DNA of 64,000 bases from assembly GCA_032622095.1 (NCBI GenBank), contig CP136066.1, positions 106,413,319-106,477,318 of the forward strand, read 5' to 3'. The position numbers and the translations under genes are program-made. The stretch's first letter is position 1, and each line of letters opens with the position of its first letter. A model generated the notes under the pieces. It made no database searches. It was given only the letters and a program-made list of their open reading frames with translations, and was not told the origin of the DNA. Positions 52,301 to 55,141 of the stretch are shown in pieces. Source of the DNA: Siphonodentalium dalli (taxonomy: Eukaryota; Mollusca; Scaphopoda; Gadilida; Siphonodentaliidae).

Positions 52301-54079
52301 CACCTGATATATATAGTCCAAGTCTTCTCGTACTAAAACCAGCTAAGATATTGGGTTGGATAGATGCTGGATTTTAGTCCAAGCCTGCCTGCATAGGCTT
52401 CTTATAACACAACTTACACCCAGGATATGTGGCGGGAATTTGTGGTGTATTTTACTCAATTTACCTAAAAAAAATCAATACATGATGCTACATACATCGA
52501 AAAGAGTGACATCTTATGGTCATAATGGTGTATAATAATCTAACTTTCATGTTAAATTACGCATAGAATATATTCCGGTTGATTGCCACAAACGTCGCTT
52601 TTTTCTCTGTTTGTTTACGTTTTAACTGAAAGCCGAAGTTGTTGGAATAACTTCGTCATAATCCGGAGTTTGTTTTGGGTATACTAGTTTCCGTTTCTAT
52701 ATATAGCGCGGGGTTTTCCGAACAAAATGGCGAAAACCGATCGCCCAAAGTCCAGTTTCCTATGTGCTTTGAGAACAATTCCTGCACTAAAAACTTAATG
52801 ACATAATGGCGGATCAGAACGGCAGTTTTGTTGACAATTTTCACAAGAAACTTGTCAAAATTGGAGCAAATTAGAACTCTTGTGTCTGACTTGCCATGTG
52901 TGTGATTTTCATCCATGTGCATTTTGACTTTTGTGTTGATAAAATAATCGGAGAACCGAATCACACAGTTTCGAAATATAGTTCTTCCGTTTTAGTGGGA
53001 CTTTTCAAACGTAAAGTTCAAAATTTATACAAATTTTGTTTGATTTTCTTGTGTGCTCAACAAGAGCAGTATATTGCTCTGTTCGCTTAGTATATATCTT
53101 AATTTCGCGGAAGTCCACCAAATGTTGGTGAAATGTAGCGCCATATTTATTCTAATGCTCGTTGTGTTTACACTGTTTTAAACTTTGAGAGGGTTGTAAT
53201 TCCCGTAATTTATTTAATGTATTACATTTATATCTTCAATGTTTACTTAATCTATTTATTTTTTATTTATTGACACACATAATTACGATAACAATGGAGA
53301 ATTCATCGTAATTTGCGTGGTTAGTCGAAAATCTACGGAATATTTTCAACGGAAAATGCCGAACACAGTTCGCGAGGTCAACTGAGTTCGCATACTTTTA
53401 AAAATTTGTAAACAGTGCGGTAAATGTCTCTTTTCACATTAAATTACCGCTTTCAATTCACAACTGATGTGGGTTTCAGATCAAATAGCATGTCTTCTGC
53501 GGAAAATATCCGTTTATTGTCGCAATTGTGATATTTTATTTCATATTTGAGCGGGTCATTAACGCTTAACTCGTGTCATAAGAAGGCATAGGGCGCGATC
53601 TCGGACTAAACACCAGCAAATCGCCATACAAATATCTTAGCTGGACTACCTGATATACAGAATTTCAACCAACTTTTCGGTCGTATATTCACACTAAGTA
53701 TACCAAAACCATACAGCATATAAGTCAAAATTAAGATTAATGTCCCGCATATATGGACACTTAACGGGCAGTTTTAAATTTTGCTTTTAATAATTTTCTA
53801 CAAGTGAAATCTTTGTTGCTAAAGTCATCCATAGATGTATTTACACGTTTACATGTTTTCTTTATTCCTCCGTAGGACTATCAGTTGTGGTGTGACTTAC
53901 GAATTCTGGAACAGAATGTCGGACACCGCTATCTTACTCACGAGTCAGACGACGAGCGGTGGGATGCATATCGTGTCGACAAGAGTGAAAAGACTTGGCA
54001 GGAGTGTGGCCAGAAAGGTGTGCACGAGAAATATTCGTTCAGTAGAGTCCGTGAAAATAATCGTCAGGCAACATTGTGA
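5460..54079 (+). CDS. PRKD: Protein kinase D (PRKD), 3' part of a multi-exon gene
   Basis: Serine/threonine kinase of the CAMK group. In animals PKD acts downstream of diacylglycerol and PKC at the Golgi, plasma membrane and nucleus (family knowledge). Exons read from the sequence: 5460-5500 (tentative), 30430-30502, 30994-31100, 31903-31959, 32856-32960, 34083-34181, 34662-34746, 36253-36327, a missing exon, 49060-49145 and 53876-54079. All listed junctions are AG/GT and the phases agree, except around 36253-36327. The product contains [42 protein letters not shown] and APE, which together are diagnostic of PKD rather than other CAMK kinases. The regulatory N-terminus (C1 domains, PH domain) lies off the left edge. 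Introns reach 25 kb and consist mostly of mobile elements. Two features disturb the reading frame as assembled: a 1-nt deficit at 36253-36327 and the gap at 37720-37819. Confidence 0.93.
5718..6159. mobile_element. Family-C MITE with 16-bp flanking direct repeat
   Basis: Reference copy of family C. Ends CAAGCCTGAGTTTAGTGTG / CACACTAAATTCTGGCTTG. Each end carries a hairpin with stem CAGAATGAGGTCCCCAGAGG, and the middle holds a palindrome around AATCGAGGTTCCCAATGGG. Flanked by a 16-bp direct repeat (5702-5717 and 6160-6175), whereas other copies show 8 bp. Confidence 0.85.
6175..6415 (-). mobile_element. Family-D MITE, reverse orientation
   Basis: Starts TTAGTCCTTTCTATAC and ends AGTATAGAAAGGGTTAA. 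The central palindrome GAAATGTTCAGTTAATAAG is present. It abuts the duplicated target of the preceding family-C copy. Confidence 0.75.
6470..7140. repeat. Dispersed diverged copies of the array monomer
   Basis: Several head-to-tail fragments with ACATGGCCACTGGCAGCC, 'gatcacctctagatg..ag' and TTTTACTCTTTGCATG, each about 190-260 bp apart. They are related to the 1-2890 array but older. Confidence 0.75.
7228..7554 (-). pseudogene. Coding-like remnant, unknown family
   Basis: A 108-codon open stretch on the minus strand with a hydrophobic start ([11 protein letters not shown]) and a C-terminal part [20 protein letters not shown]. The piece [10 protein letters not shown] recurs in diverged form near 2958-2992 and 25605-25640, always next to the same dispersed repeat. 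It may be a decayed exon carried by that repeat. I do not recognise the protein, and no splice or promoter evidence is clear. Confidence 0.25.
8185..8270. mobile_element. Family-D-like fragment
   Basis: CTTAACCCTTGATTACTGAATGGAATTCCC and CGGAATGGTCTATT match the D right arm. Both ends are degraded. Confidence 0.4.
8550..8812 (+). mobile_element. tRNA-derived SINE in a foldback arrangement
   Basis: A box-like TGGCCGTGTGG (8705-8715) and B box GGTTCGAATCC (8766-8776), spaced as in tRNA genes, followed by a tail AAATTTGCACTGTCTC. The tail and B-box region recur inverted at 8550-8610 (GCAAATGTAATTTTTGAGAC ... GGTGGGATTCGAA), so a truncated inverted SINE faces the full one. The acceptor stem does not pair, so this is not a functional tRNA. 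Confidence 0.7.
9155..10350 (+). repeat. Large dispersed repeat, copy 1
   Basis: Begins TATGTTTACCCATACCATAG (short palindrome with ATGGTAAACA), then GTCCGGATTGACCACTCGTCG, a (TCCG)n run, a GATCGGAACCAAAT unit, poly-A tracts, and an end GCCGATCACGATCGACC. The same order of blocks occurs at 22999-24493. Confidence 0.75.
10657..10812. mobile_element. 156-bp MITE with TAA target duplication (PIF/Harbinger-like?)
   Basis: Terminal inverted repeats AGCTGCTTTCACAGACCTG / CAGGTCTGTGAAAGCAGCT are perfect over 19 bp and flanked by TAA on both sides (10654-10656 and 10813-10815). A 3-bp T(W)A target is typical of PIF/Harbinger. The superfamily is inferred. Confidence 0.8.
11273..11430. mobile_element. 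Family-C MITE, short internal-deletion form
   Basis: Ends CAGGCCTCAAAATA / TATTTTGAGGCCGT. Perfect 8-bp target duplication GACTGTTT at 11265-11272 and 11431-11438. Only one inner hairpin remains. The 8-bp duplication is the main evidence for hAT-type mobilisation of the family. Confidence 0.88.
12040..12480 (+). repeat. Dispersed repeat: (TCCG)n head and two ~190-bp units
   Basis: A run of TCCGTCCG/TTCG at 12064-12120, then GTACCTTCATGGTGTAATCA at 12131 and again at 12321, each followed by GATTTGAAACTTCAGAATAT and a 'gacGGAGTTATTAACCC' end. Confidence 0.8.
12634..13463 (+). mobile_element. Family-D MITE interrupted by a family-G element
   Basis: Left part 12634-12883 has TTTCTGTACTAAATACACATTG and the AATGTTCAGATAATAAGTTC palindrome. 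The right part, 13357-13463, has GAGTGGGAGAATCCATT. Family G sits between them. Confidence 0.75.
12888..13352. mobile_element. Family-G element flanked by TTAA, nested in family D
   Basis: Ends AGGCCCACTTAATTTTCGA / TCGAAAATTAAGTGGGCCT, flanked by TTAA at 12884-12887 and 13353-13356. 465 bp, non-coding. A truncated second copy lies at 30680-30943 and shares TCTTTCTCTGATTTCAGCTG and CAAATGGTGATGAATTATAG. Confidence 0.85.
14005..14168 (+). mobile_element. Family-D fragment
   Basis: TTCTATACTAAATACTCATTG and AACATTTCCCACCAATGAAT, then a degraded right arm. No TTAA ends. Confidence 0.6.
14536..14713. mobile_element. Family-E MITE, full copy
   Basis: TTAA then CCCTTTCAGTGCCAAGTCCG; right end CGGACTTGGCACTGAAAGGG then TTAA. 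The arms are near-perfect inverted repeats containing TTTTTGTATCAACCCATATT, with a GAGCTCTTTCCATCAATG loop. Piggybac-like TTAA/CCCT termini. Confidence 0.88.
15755..16060. repeat. Minisatellite, 46-48 bp unit, seven copies
   Basis: TCTCTTGGCCGGACA recurs at about 15766, 15812, 15859, 15906, 15952, 16000 and 16047, alternating between GAATGTTTGACT and TTAATGTTTGACT. The minus strand stays open across it (RPRDMENI repeats), which follows from a 48-bp near-multiple-of-3 unit rather than a gene. Confidence 0.92.
16184..16982. mobile_element. ~800-bp element with ~55-bp inverted termini
   Basis: The left arm AAATAATTTCAATAGACAG.. through ATAGGGTTGAGTAAA pairs with the right arm at 16930-16982. 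An inner pair (GTGTATATGTCTTTCTATA near 16450 and TATAGAAAGATATATACAC near 16905) extends the foldback. No target duplication is obvious. Confidence 0.65.
17050..17100. repeat. (CCCCTCCT)n microsatellite
   Basis: Repeated CCCCTCCTCCCCTCC run, abutting the truncated left end of a family-C copy. Confidence 0.9.
17101..17455. mobile_element. Family-C MITE, left end truncated
   Basis: Begins inside the first hairpin (AGGGGATCTCATTCTGCTTG), retains the central part CATAATCGAGGTGACTTATG and the right hairpin, and ends AATGACAGACACACTATTTG. Confidence 0.8.
17549..17815. mobile_element. Family-B MITE, complete
   Basis: TTAA at both ends (17549-17552, 17812-17815), CCCTTTCATGACGGGAGC / TCATGGAAGGG ends and two inner hairpins. 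It shares its right TTAA with the next element. Confidence 0.88.
17812..18161. mobile_element. TTAA element with family-B core hairpins but different termini
   Basis: TTAA then CCCTTTACCCAACAGAAGG; right end GGTTTGTTGGGTAAAGGG then TTAA. Inside, two copies of a ~67-bp hairpin (17842-17909 and 17950-18016) with stem CCAATGCATTCTCTTATATA lie in opposite orientation. About 130 bp on the right is not found in family B. Confidence 0.8.
18516..18937. mobile_element. Family-C MITE
   Basis: Ends near AGGCCTGCGAATAAGG / ACCTTATTCTCAGGCCT, with both hairpins and a central TTGCATAATCGAGGTTC. No clean target duplication is seen. Confidence 0.8.
19008..19138. mobile_element. Family-A MITE (deleted) fused to a family-D tail
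   Basis: 19008-19091 keeps only the A outer stems (TAATGCCATAAATAATCGAC ... GGAGTCGATTATTTGGGGC). It is followed without spacer by ACTTTTATAACCGAATGGGAG..GGGTTAA, the right arm of family D. Confidence 0.7.
19658..19925. mobile_element. Family-B MITE, complete
   Basis: TTAA at 19658-19661 and 19922-19925, with both inner hairpins present and somewhat diverged. Confidence 0.87.
20045..20316 (+). mobile_element. Family-D MITE, complete
   Basis: Reference copy of family D. TTAA, then ACCTTTCTATACTAAATACTC, the palindrome TAAGTTCAACAAA.. near 20110-20160, GTCTGTCATCTGC, and the right end GAATCCATTTAGTATAGAG..GGTTAA. Confidence 0.85.
20659..21183. mobile_element. Family-C MITE with nested family-A copy
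   Basis: Ends CAAGGCTGCAAATAGTGTG / CACACTATTTGCAGACTTG, flanked by a perfect 8-bp duplication CCTTTAGT (20651-20658, 21184-21191). A family-A copy interrupts it at about 20823-20940. Confidence 0.88.
20823..20940. mobile_element. Family-A MITE, partial, nested in family C
   Basis: Right half of the palindrome from GAGCTTTCCGATGAATGGC to AGCATTACTG. The left half is reduced to a few bases. Confidence 0.75.
21627..21798. mobile_element. Family-A MITE
   Basis: CAGTAATGAACTAAATAATTG to CGGGCATTGCTG, flanked by TA. Part of the inner right stem is deleted (CTCTCGGCTAAATCCTG). Confidence 0.8.
21913..22302. mobile_element. Family-C MITE, CAGGCCTC subtype
   Basis: Ends CAGGCCTCAAAATATG / CTTGTGGCCTG, with a perfect 8-bp duplication ATGGTAGG at 21905-21912 and 22303-22310. 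The central part is shortened. Confidence 0.87.
22327..22586. mobile_element. Family-B MITE, right end mutated
   Basis: Left TTAA at 22327-22330 and both hairpins. The right end reads CATGCAAGAGTTT, lacking TTAA. Confidence 0.8.
22999..24493 (+). repeat. Large dispersed repeat, copy 2, with five ~150-bp internal units
   Basis: Same block order as 9155-10350. Internally, CATTTTTTATCTGATCGGAA and 'AAATACAGATCGAGTTCGAA' recur about every 150 bp from 23130 to 23880. The end contains the palindrome GCCGATCGTGATCGGC. Confidence 0.8.
24790..25250 (+). repeat. Dispersed repeat, ~180-bp units
   Basis: CAGCTTGTCCATCTGTCTGTC head, then units with TTTAGTACC(A/T)..GGAAC and CGACTTAGAAATT. Matches 46498-46990. 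Confidence 0.75.
25251..25600. repeat. Single diverged copy of the array monomer with flanks
   Basis: GGCATCGTCATCCATCCGTG head, CATATGGATCTTCGGGGTGA, AACATGGCCACTGGCAGCC and TTTTACTCTTTGCATG. Ends at AAGTTGAGTTATAGTGTCAT, the place of the DTVAQL-like remnant. Confidence 0.7.
25650..26035. repeat. ~105-bp direct duplication flanking a family-A MITE
   Basis: GTTAATATGGCTACACTT..CAAATGCACT(T/G)CAGGGGTATTATTAGTCCC at 25650 and again at 25930. The MITE lies between at 25795-25927. Confidence 0.85.
25795..25927. mobile_element. Family-A MITE, partial
   Basis: CAGTAATGCTCTTAATAATC left half complete. The right half is reduced to GAGTCGATTATTTAGATCATTACTG. Confidence 0.8.
26275..26381. mobile_element. 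Family-A MITE, right half
   Basis: CAGTAATGCCC joined to GAGAGCTTTCCGATGAATGG and the complete right arm, flanked by TA and TA. Confidence 0.8.
27391..27644. mobile_element. Family-C MITE without central part
   Basis: Ends CAAGCCTTGAAATAGTGTG / CACACTATTTCAAGG..CTTG. Perfect 8-bp duplication ATCCTATT (27383-27390, 27645-27652). Only the two hairpins, back to back. Confidence 0.9.
27885..28142. mobile_element. Family-B MITE, complete
   Basis: TTAA at 27885-27888 and 28139-28142, with both hairpins. The left terminus is TTAATCCTTTCATGACGG. Confidence 0.85.
28426..28565. mobile_element. Family-A MITE, left arm shortened
   Basis: TTGGCTTGTTGCCATTCATC through the loop and complete right arm to ATTACTG. 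Confidence 0.8.
29352..29622 (+). mobile_element. Family-D MITE, complete
   Basis: TTAA both ends, ACCTTTCTATACTAAATACTC, palindrome TTCAACAAACGATCG(TCG)TTTG near 29421-29450. Confidence 0.85.
29796..30137. mobile_element. Family-C MITE
   Basis: Ends CAAGCCTGAATTTAG / GTCAGACTTG. Target duplication CAGTTATT / CAGCTATT (7 of 8). The central part is shortened. Confidence 0.85.
30233..30375. mobile_element. Family-A MITE just upstream of a PRKD exon
   Basis: AATATGGCTTGTTGCCATTC to GGGCATTACTG. It ends 54 bp before the acceptor-bounded exon at 30430. Confidence 0.82.
30430..30502 (+). CDS. PRKD: PRKD exon: start of kinase domain, glycine loop
   Basis: Acceptor ctacag, donor gtcagt. Encodes [20 protein letters not shown] and continues IVYG plus one base. 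[20 protein letters not shown] is a PKD hallmark; the GSGQFG loop binds ATP phosphates. Enters in phase 0 and leaves in phase 1. A family-A MITE ends 54 bp upstream and a family-B MITE starts 36 bp downstream, so this exon is squeezed between transposons. Confidence 0.95.
30539..30679. mobile_element. Family-B MITE, truncated and fused to family G
   Basis: TTAA CCCTTCCATGGCTGAAGC, then degraded hairpins to GAGAGGCTCCCTG, where family-G sequence begins without spacer. Confidence 0.75.
30680..30943. mobile_element. Family-G element, left-truncated
   Basis: Matches 13080-13356: AATCTTTCTCTGATTTCAGC, CAAATGGTGATGAATTATAG, and the end GAAAATTAAGTGGGCCTTTAA. It ends 50 bp before the exon at 30994. 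Confidence 0.85.
30994..31100 (+). CDS. PRKD: PRKD exon: catalytic lysine and helix C region
   Basis: Acceptor ttttttcag, donor gtaaga. Completes the GGKHR of the glycine-rich region, then gives [13 protein letters not shown] (VAIK lysine, ATP anchoring) and NEVEILQ (helix C Glu). Enters with two bases completing Gly and leaves in phase 0. The 36 codons align without gaps to vertebrate PKD, differing mainly in the variable segment STNDKARLM. Confidence 0.95.
31179..31398. mobile_element. Family-B MITE, right end truncated
   Basis: TTAA CCCTTCAATGACTGGAGC and both hairpins. Ends at GCACTGGCACAGG. Confidence 0.8.
31903..31959 (+). CDS. PRKD: PRKD exon: N-lobe strands, HHPGVVNL
   Basis: 57 nt, 19 codons, phase 0 at both ends. 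Encodes [19 protein letters not shown], very close to the [22 protein letters not shown] segment. Acceptor acaccag, donor gtaagt. A family-D MITE begins 85 bp downstream. Confidence 0.94.
32045..32277 (-). mobile_element. Family-D MITE, reverse
   Basis: TTAAACCCTATCTATACTGAATGG start, AAAGTTCAACAAATTACC palindrome. The end is degraded at TTTCTTAAAGG. Confidence 0.75.
32673..32835. mobile_element. Family-E MITE, truncated beside a splice acceptor
   Basis: TTAA CCCTTTCAGTGCCAAGTC, left arm, GAGCTCTTTCCATCAATG loop, and part of the right arm to AATAAATTTGAAAAATT. The rest is missing. The exon acceptor follows about 20 bp later. Confidence 0.85.
32856..32960 (+). CDS. PRKD: PRKD exon: hinge and helix D/E
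   Basis: 105 nt, 35 codons, phase 0/0. Encodes [18 protein letters not shown] (hinge MEKL, helix [10 protein letters not shown]), then [10 protein letters not shown]. Acceptor cttgcag, donor gtaagt. The last ~90 bp of the exon with its donor are repeated in tandem three more times immediately downstream (see the repeat entry). The acceptor lies about 20 bp after a truncated family-E hairpin MITE. Confidence 0.94.
32961..33240 (+). repeat. Three tandem copies of the exon 32856-32960 3' end plus donor
   Basis: The segment from ATATGCTGGA to CTCACAG|GTAAGT is repeated with a 90-91 bp period. Donor-like gtaagt sites fall at 32961 (real), 33051, 33142 and 33232. Reading from the real exon into copy 2 meets an in-frame TGA at 33000-33002, so use of the downstream donors would truncate the kinase. 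Copies 2-4 resemble each other more than copy 1, and copy 4 carries extra changes. Confidence 0.93.
33241..33760 (+). repeat. Dispersed repeat, ~135-bp units
   Basis: Four diverged units with GACTTAGAATTTGCCA, GATAACTTTAGTT, TGAAAATACA and GTTATGGTCCTTG. Same class as 43939-44720. Confidence 0.75.
34083..34181 (+). CDS. PRKD: PRKD exon: catalytic loop HCDLKPEN
   Basis: 99 nt, 33 codons, phase 0/0. Encodes [20 protein letters not shown], then [21 protein letters not shown] is the PKD form of the HRD catalytic loop, with catalytic Asp and Mg-binding Asn intact. Acceptor cttcacag, donor gttagt. Confidence 0.95.
34662..34746 (+). CDS. PRKD: PRKD exon: DFG and activation loop
   Basis: 85 nt, 28 codons plus one base. 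Encodes [20 protein letters not shown], then VVGTPAYL. The DFG motif is present, as are both activation-loop serines of the [11 protein letters not shown] signature, which PKC and autophosphorylation target in vertebrate PKD1 (family knowledge). Acceptor atcttcag, donor gtaatt. A family-D fragment begins about 20 bp after the donor. Confidence 0.95.
34763..34882 (-). mobile_element. Family-D fragment
   Basis: GAACAGATAATACAACTGCAG, GGTGGGAAATGTTCATTTAAT and the AAGTTCAAC palindrome. Both ends are lost. Begins about 20 bp after a PRKD donor. Confidence 0.65.
35172..35770. mobile_element. Non-autonomous hAT-like element, 599 bp
   Basis: Perfect 19-bp terminal inverted repeats TAGAGCTGGGACGGTTATG and a perfect 8-bp target duplication CCATTTTC (35164-35171, 35771-35778). 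Inner subterminal repeats of ACCGGTTA type lie near both ends. No transposase. An 8-bp duplication is the hAT hallmark (family knowledge). Confidence 0.93.
36253..36327 (+). CDS. PRKD: PRKD exon: APE to helix F, with 1-nt deletion
   Basis: Acceptor ttttgtag, donor gtatga. Encodes (A)[18 protein letters not shown], then GVV, after which the frame reads F-M-stop (TGA at 36324-36326). PKDs continue GVIIYVSLSG here. Adding one base within the short T-run near 36318-36320 restores ..YVS with the exon ending in phase 2 at gtgag. The exon is therefore one base short, either through a homopolymer sequencing error or a real frameshift allele. Everything upstream is perfectly conserved, which favours an error. 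Confidence 0.88.
37440..37690 (+). repeat. Two diverged copies of a ~170-bp unit
   Basis: 'GTACTTTCGGTTTC(A/G)CGCATA..TCCGG' occurs at 37441 and 37619, each with GACG(G/A)GTC upstream. Runs into the gap. Confidence 0.6.
37720..37819. other. Assembly gap of 100 N
   Basis: Exactly 100 N, probably a gap of unknown size. The PRKD exon for LSGTFPFNE..NPWKEIS (about 100 nt, entering in phase 2 and leaving in phase 1) is not seen anywhere between 36328 and 49059 and is best explained as lying here. Confidence 0.95.
37830..38780 (+). repeat. Tandem dispersed repeat, ~171/354-bp units
   Basis: CAAACATTTTGCATTATTGT starts at about 37853, 38024 and 38378. Units share TTGGTATGGTGATA(T/G)AGCAGC and GAGTTATGGCCCTTTTTT. 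Confidence 0.85.
38885..39660 (+). repeat. RTE-like non-LTR 3' region, tandem ~120-bp units
   Basis: CAAATTTCAAGTCGATAGCT recurs about six times, with CGAGATCTCGTCTGCGCATG and GGGCTCGGCGACCCGATAAA. It ends in (GACA)n at 39619-39645 then a TTTTCAAAATATATATGAGA tail. A short tandem tail after AAGTTTCGTCCAGATCGGT is typical of RTE-type retrotransposon 3' ends; that assignment is inferred. Open frames here are products of the GC-rich repeat. Confidence 0.65.
39667..40282. repeat. Long inverted repeat with poly-G and poly-C tracts
   Basis: The arm at 39667-39860 (GGTAAGAAATGCCGAGAAAA ... GAGTAAGAATTTGGGG) is inverted at 40081-40282, and a second partial inverted copy starts at 39886. Poly-G tracts lie near 39841-39862 and 40022-40058; poly-C near 39887-39900 and 40083-40093. 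Confidence 0.88.
40319..40410. repeat. Poly-G tract region
   Basis: More than 30 consecutive G near 40341-40375, with repeats of GATACCC(A/C)GGG on both sides. Confidence 0.9.
40562..40650 (+). CDS. Orphan kinase subdomain XI exon, AMPK-like
   Basis: Acceptor atttcatatag, possible donor aag|gttaaa (weak). Open in the phase that starts with a split Ala codon and ends in phase 0. It reads (A)VGMLDVMLI then [20 protein letters not shown]. The DPLKR...PW pattern is the C-lobe helix H/I region of CAMK-group kinases and resembles AMPK alpha (VDPLKRAT..D...HEW) more than PKD (VKMRKR). It sits on the PRKD strand inside a PRKD intron, with the same entry and exit phase as the real PKD exon at 49060. 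It could be a mutually exclusive exon, a captured exon from another kinase, or a misassembled piece. No expression evidence can be had from sequence. Confidence 0.6.
41046..41258. mobile_element. Family-A MITE, full
   Basis: CAGTAATGCCCTAAATAATC to GGGCATTACTG with TA flanks, full palindrome. Confidence 0.88.
41428..42543. mobile_element. Non-autonomous hAT-like element, 1116 bp
   Basis: Ends CAGGGACCAGCC / GGCTGGTCCCTG with a perfect 8-bp duplication CACTGACA (41420-41427, 42544-42551). Subterminal GGGCGA(A)GT..CTTC motifs are repeated in inverse near the right end. A CAGGG terminus plus 8-bp duplication is classical hAT. There is no transposase frame. Confidence 0.93.
42801..42868. mobile_element. 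Family-E MITE, left arm only
   Basis: TTAA CCCTTTCAGTGCCAAGTC to CATTTTTCAAATTT. Confidence 0.8.
42925..43369. mobile_element. Family-C MITE, full
   Basis: Ends CAAGTCTGAATTTAGTGTG / CACACTAAATTCAGGCTTG. Perfect 8-bp duplication TTCATGTT at 42917-42924 and 43370-43377. Confidence 0.92.
43751..44804 (-). mobile_element. Family-D MITE split by a ~790-bp repeat insertion
   Basis: 43751-43938 holds the first half up to TTCAACAAATGACACAGG. The second half resumes at 44731 (TTGAACTTATTATCTGAAC) to AAAGAAAGTGTTAA. The insertion falls at the palindrome centre. Confidence 0.75.
43939..44730 (+). repeat. Dispersed repeat, ~130-bp units, inserted in family D
   Basis: Begins TCTCCCGAAAAC and has units with GAGTTATGGCCCCTTTTC, GATAACTTTAGTT and GAACCAAATTTGG, plus an (AAAATC)n stutter at 44093-44113. 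It ends near GGTTACGTGTCGGCGACC. Confidence 0.75.
44930..45638. other. No feature seen
   Basis: AT-rich intron. No repeat or motif recognised. Confidence 0.5.
45639..45660. repeat. Poly-G tract
   Basis: About 21 consecutive G. Confidence 0.95.
46000..46142. mobile_element. Family-A MITE, left arm deleted
   Basis: CAGAAATGCCCTAAATAATC joined to the right arm, ending GGGCATTAATG. Confidence 0.82.
46313..46425. mobile_element. Family-A MITE, right half
   Basis: CTCACTGACAGCTTTCCGAT to GGGCATTACTG. Confidence 0.8.
46498..46990 (+). repeat. Dispersed repeat, head palindrome and ~180-bp units
   Basis: Head TATACCCCCCGCAACG..GGGGGGGTATA forms a hairpin. Then come a GTCCGTCCATC run and units with ACCATGGGAACTTGTGCACC and CGACTTAGAATTTTTTT. 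A terminal 'CCCATTGGGACAGTCAC' follows near 47080. Confidence 0.75.
47110..48180. other. No gene seen
   Basis: AT-rich intron with two C-runs (47333, 47845) only. Confidence 0.5.
47330..47346. repeat. Poly-C tract
   Basis: About 14 consecutive C after AAAACA. Confidence 0.9.
48190..48652. mobile_element. Family-C MITE, full
   Basis: Ends CAAGTCTGAGTTTAGTGTA / CAGTAAACTCAGGCTTG. 8-bp duplication TGGCAGTT / TAGCAGTT (7 of 8). The central part is complete. Confidence 0.88.
49060..49145 (+). CDS. PRKD: PRKD exon: C-lobe helix H/I
   Basis: Acceptor atgcttgcag, donor gtaagc. Encodes (A)[20 protein letters not shown], then SSAHVFLQ, matching [24 protein letters not shown] closely. Phase 1 in, phase 0 out, 86 nt. 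Vertebrate PKD has HPWLQ at the end; here Pro-Trp is replaced by Val-Phe, an unusual change in a commonly conserved kinase position. Confidence 0.93.
49490..49688. mobile_element. Family-B MITE, left end truncated
   Basis: From TTATGACTGGAGCTTCC through two hairpins to CTTGAAAGGGTTAA. Shares its TTAA with the next element. Confidence 0.8.
49685..49939. mobile_element. Chimeric TTAA element: family-E ends, family-B core hairpin
   Basis: TTAA CCCTTTGAGTGCCATGGG left and TGATACAAAAATCGACCTGG..AAAGGGTTAA right. The 68-bp hairpin at 49821-49888 is near-identical to 17950-18016. Confidence 0.82.
49940..53875. other. Repeat-poor intron stretch
   Basis: No gene, MITE or long repeat recognised in almost 4 kb, unlike the rest of the window. 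Short open frames (for example 52656-52964 minus) show no motif. A GCCGTTGTGGTGTGCG-type short repeat lies at 50140-50195. Confidence 0.6.
53876..54079 (+). CDS. PRKD: PRKD last exon and stop codon
   Basis: Acceptor ctccgtag. Encodes [35 protein letters not shown] and a further basic, poorly conserved tail ending RENNRQATL, then TGA at 54077-54079. DYQxWxDLRxLE and RYxTHESDDxRW are typical PKD C-terminal motifs. The tail lacks the class-I PDZ ligand (VSIL) of vertebrate PKD1, because position -2 is Ala. Confidence 0.94.
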   Translation, partial: DYQLWCDLRILEQNVGHRYLTHESDDERWDAYRVDKSEKTWQECGQKGVHEKYSFSRVRENNRQATL

Positions 54080-55141
54080 TCCCCTGCCCTCTCCTAGTGA
54101 AGTGCTATTTTCCCTGTGATGTTACAATTGGTCTGTTTTATTCTTTGATAGAGTATGCGCCTGTACATGTATGTATGGGACTACAGTCTTGTCCTGGAAG
54201 TTGATACTCTGTTTATCTCTGCATGAAAATCCATGCAGGCTGAGTTGCGTGTGGCACTTTTTCTTCAAATTCTTCGTTTTGGCTGTCGAAATATGAAACT
54301 GATTGTCGCTGAATTACGTCACAAATCGGGCTTCTTTTTTTTCTCTAAAATAGTGTGTGCTGATCATGTGGGGCCAGTTAGTTTGAAGTGACCACAACAT
54401 TTACTTGAACAGCCTTGACAGATTTGATTCATTTGTGGTATCTCCGTCACTCTCCACAACTAATTTAATGTCAGTTGTATAAATTGTGGATGACTCCCTT
54501 CTTGCGAAACCATCTTCATGGGCCTTAATAGAGCCTTAGAAGGCACATCATTAAGATAAGGTTGAGTGACTTAGTTATCCATCATTCAGTTGGGCTGATA
54601 AATGAAGCATGCATGTATAAGTGTGGGCTCTATATTATCACATCCAGTTTAACTTGTGTACTGAGTTTGAATGATAACCCGGTATTTGGGCTATTTTATA
54701 TATATCTACATACACTAAAATCTTGATGTTCCTTCTGCATTTTGTATGAATTAACAAACTAAGAACAATGCTTCAGAATCACAGACTATTTGCAAACAAT
54801 GCTTTCGAAATATAGAAATTCATGGGAAAAAGATCAAAATTTATAGAAAAAGATCATAAATTTTCCCGTTGATTGTTTTCTACACTGTTTGTCATAATTA
54901 TGTAACCAAATAATGATCATGATAATTTAAAAACTTGCAAAATATGAAATTTAAGTATGTAAATATATAGATGAATGTGATCCAATGTTATCCAATAGGG
55001 TTATGGCTATTAACTGCGAACAAAATTCTGAAAGCAACCTATTTCATAGTCAAAATCACCTTGAACCTGCTGTTCATATTTTAATGAGATCCGTTAACTC
55101 GAGACATCACTGTGACCATCTCAAATAAGCCCAAACCAGTT
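54080..55141 (+). other. Probable 3' UTR and downstream region of PRKD
   Basis: Follows the TGA stop. The first AATAAA I see is at about 55234-55239, inside the next transposon, so the true cleavage site is unknown. No gene seen. Confidence 0.35.

Noticed and set aside
52656-52964. Minus-strand 102-codon frame in the repeat-poor intron
   Set aside because: No motif, no splice support, and composition like the surrounding intron.
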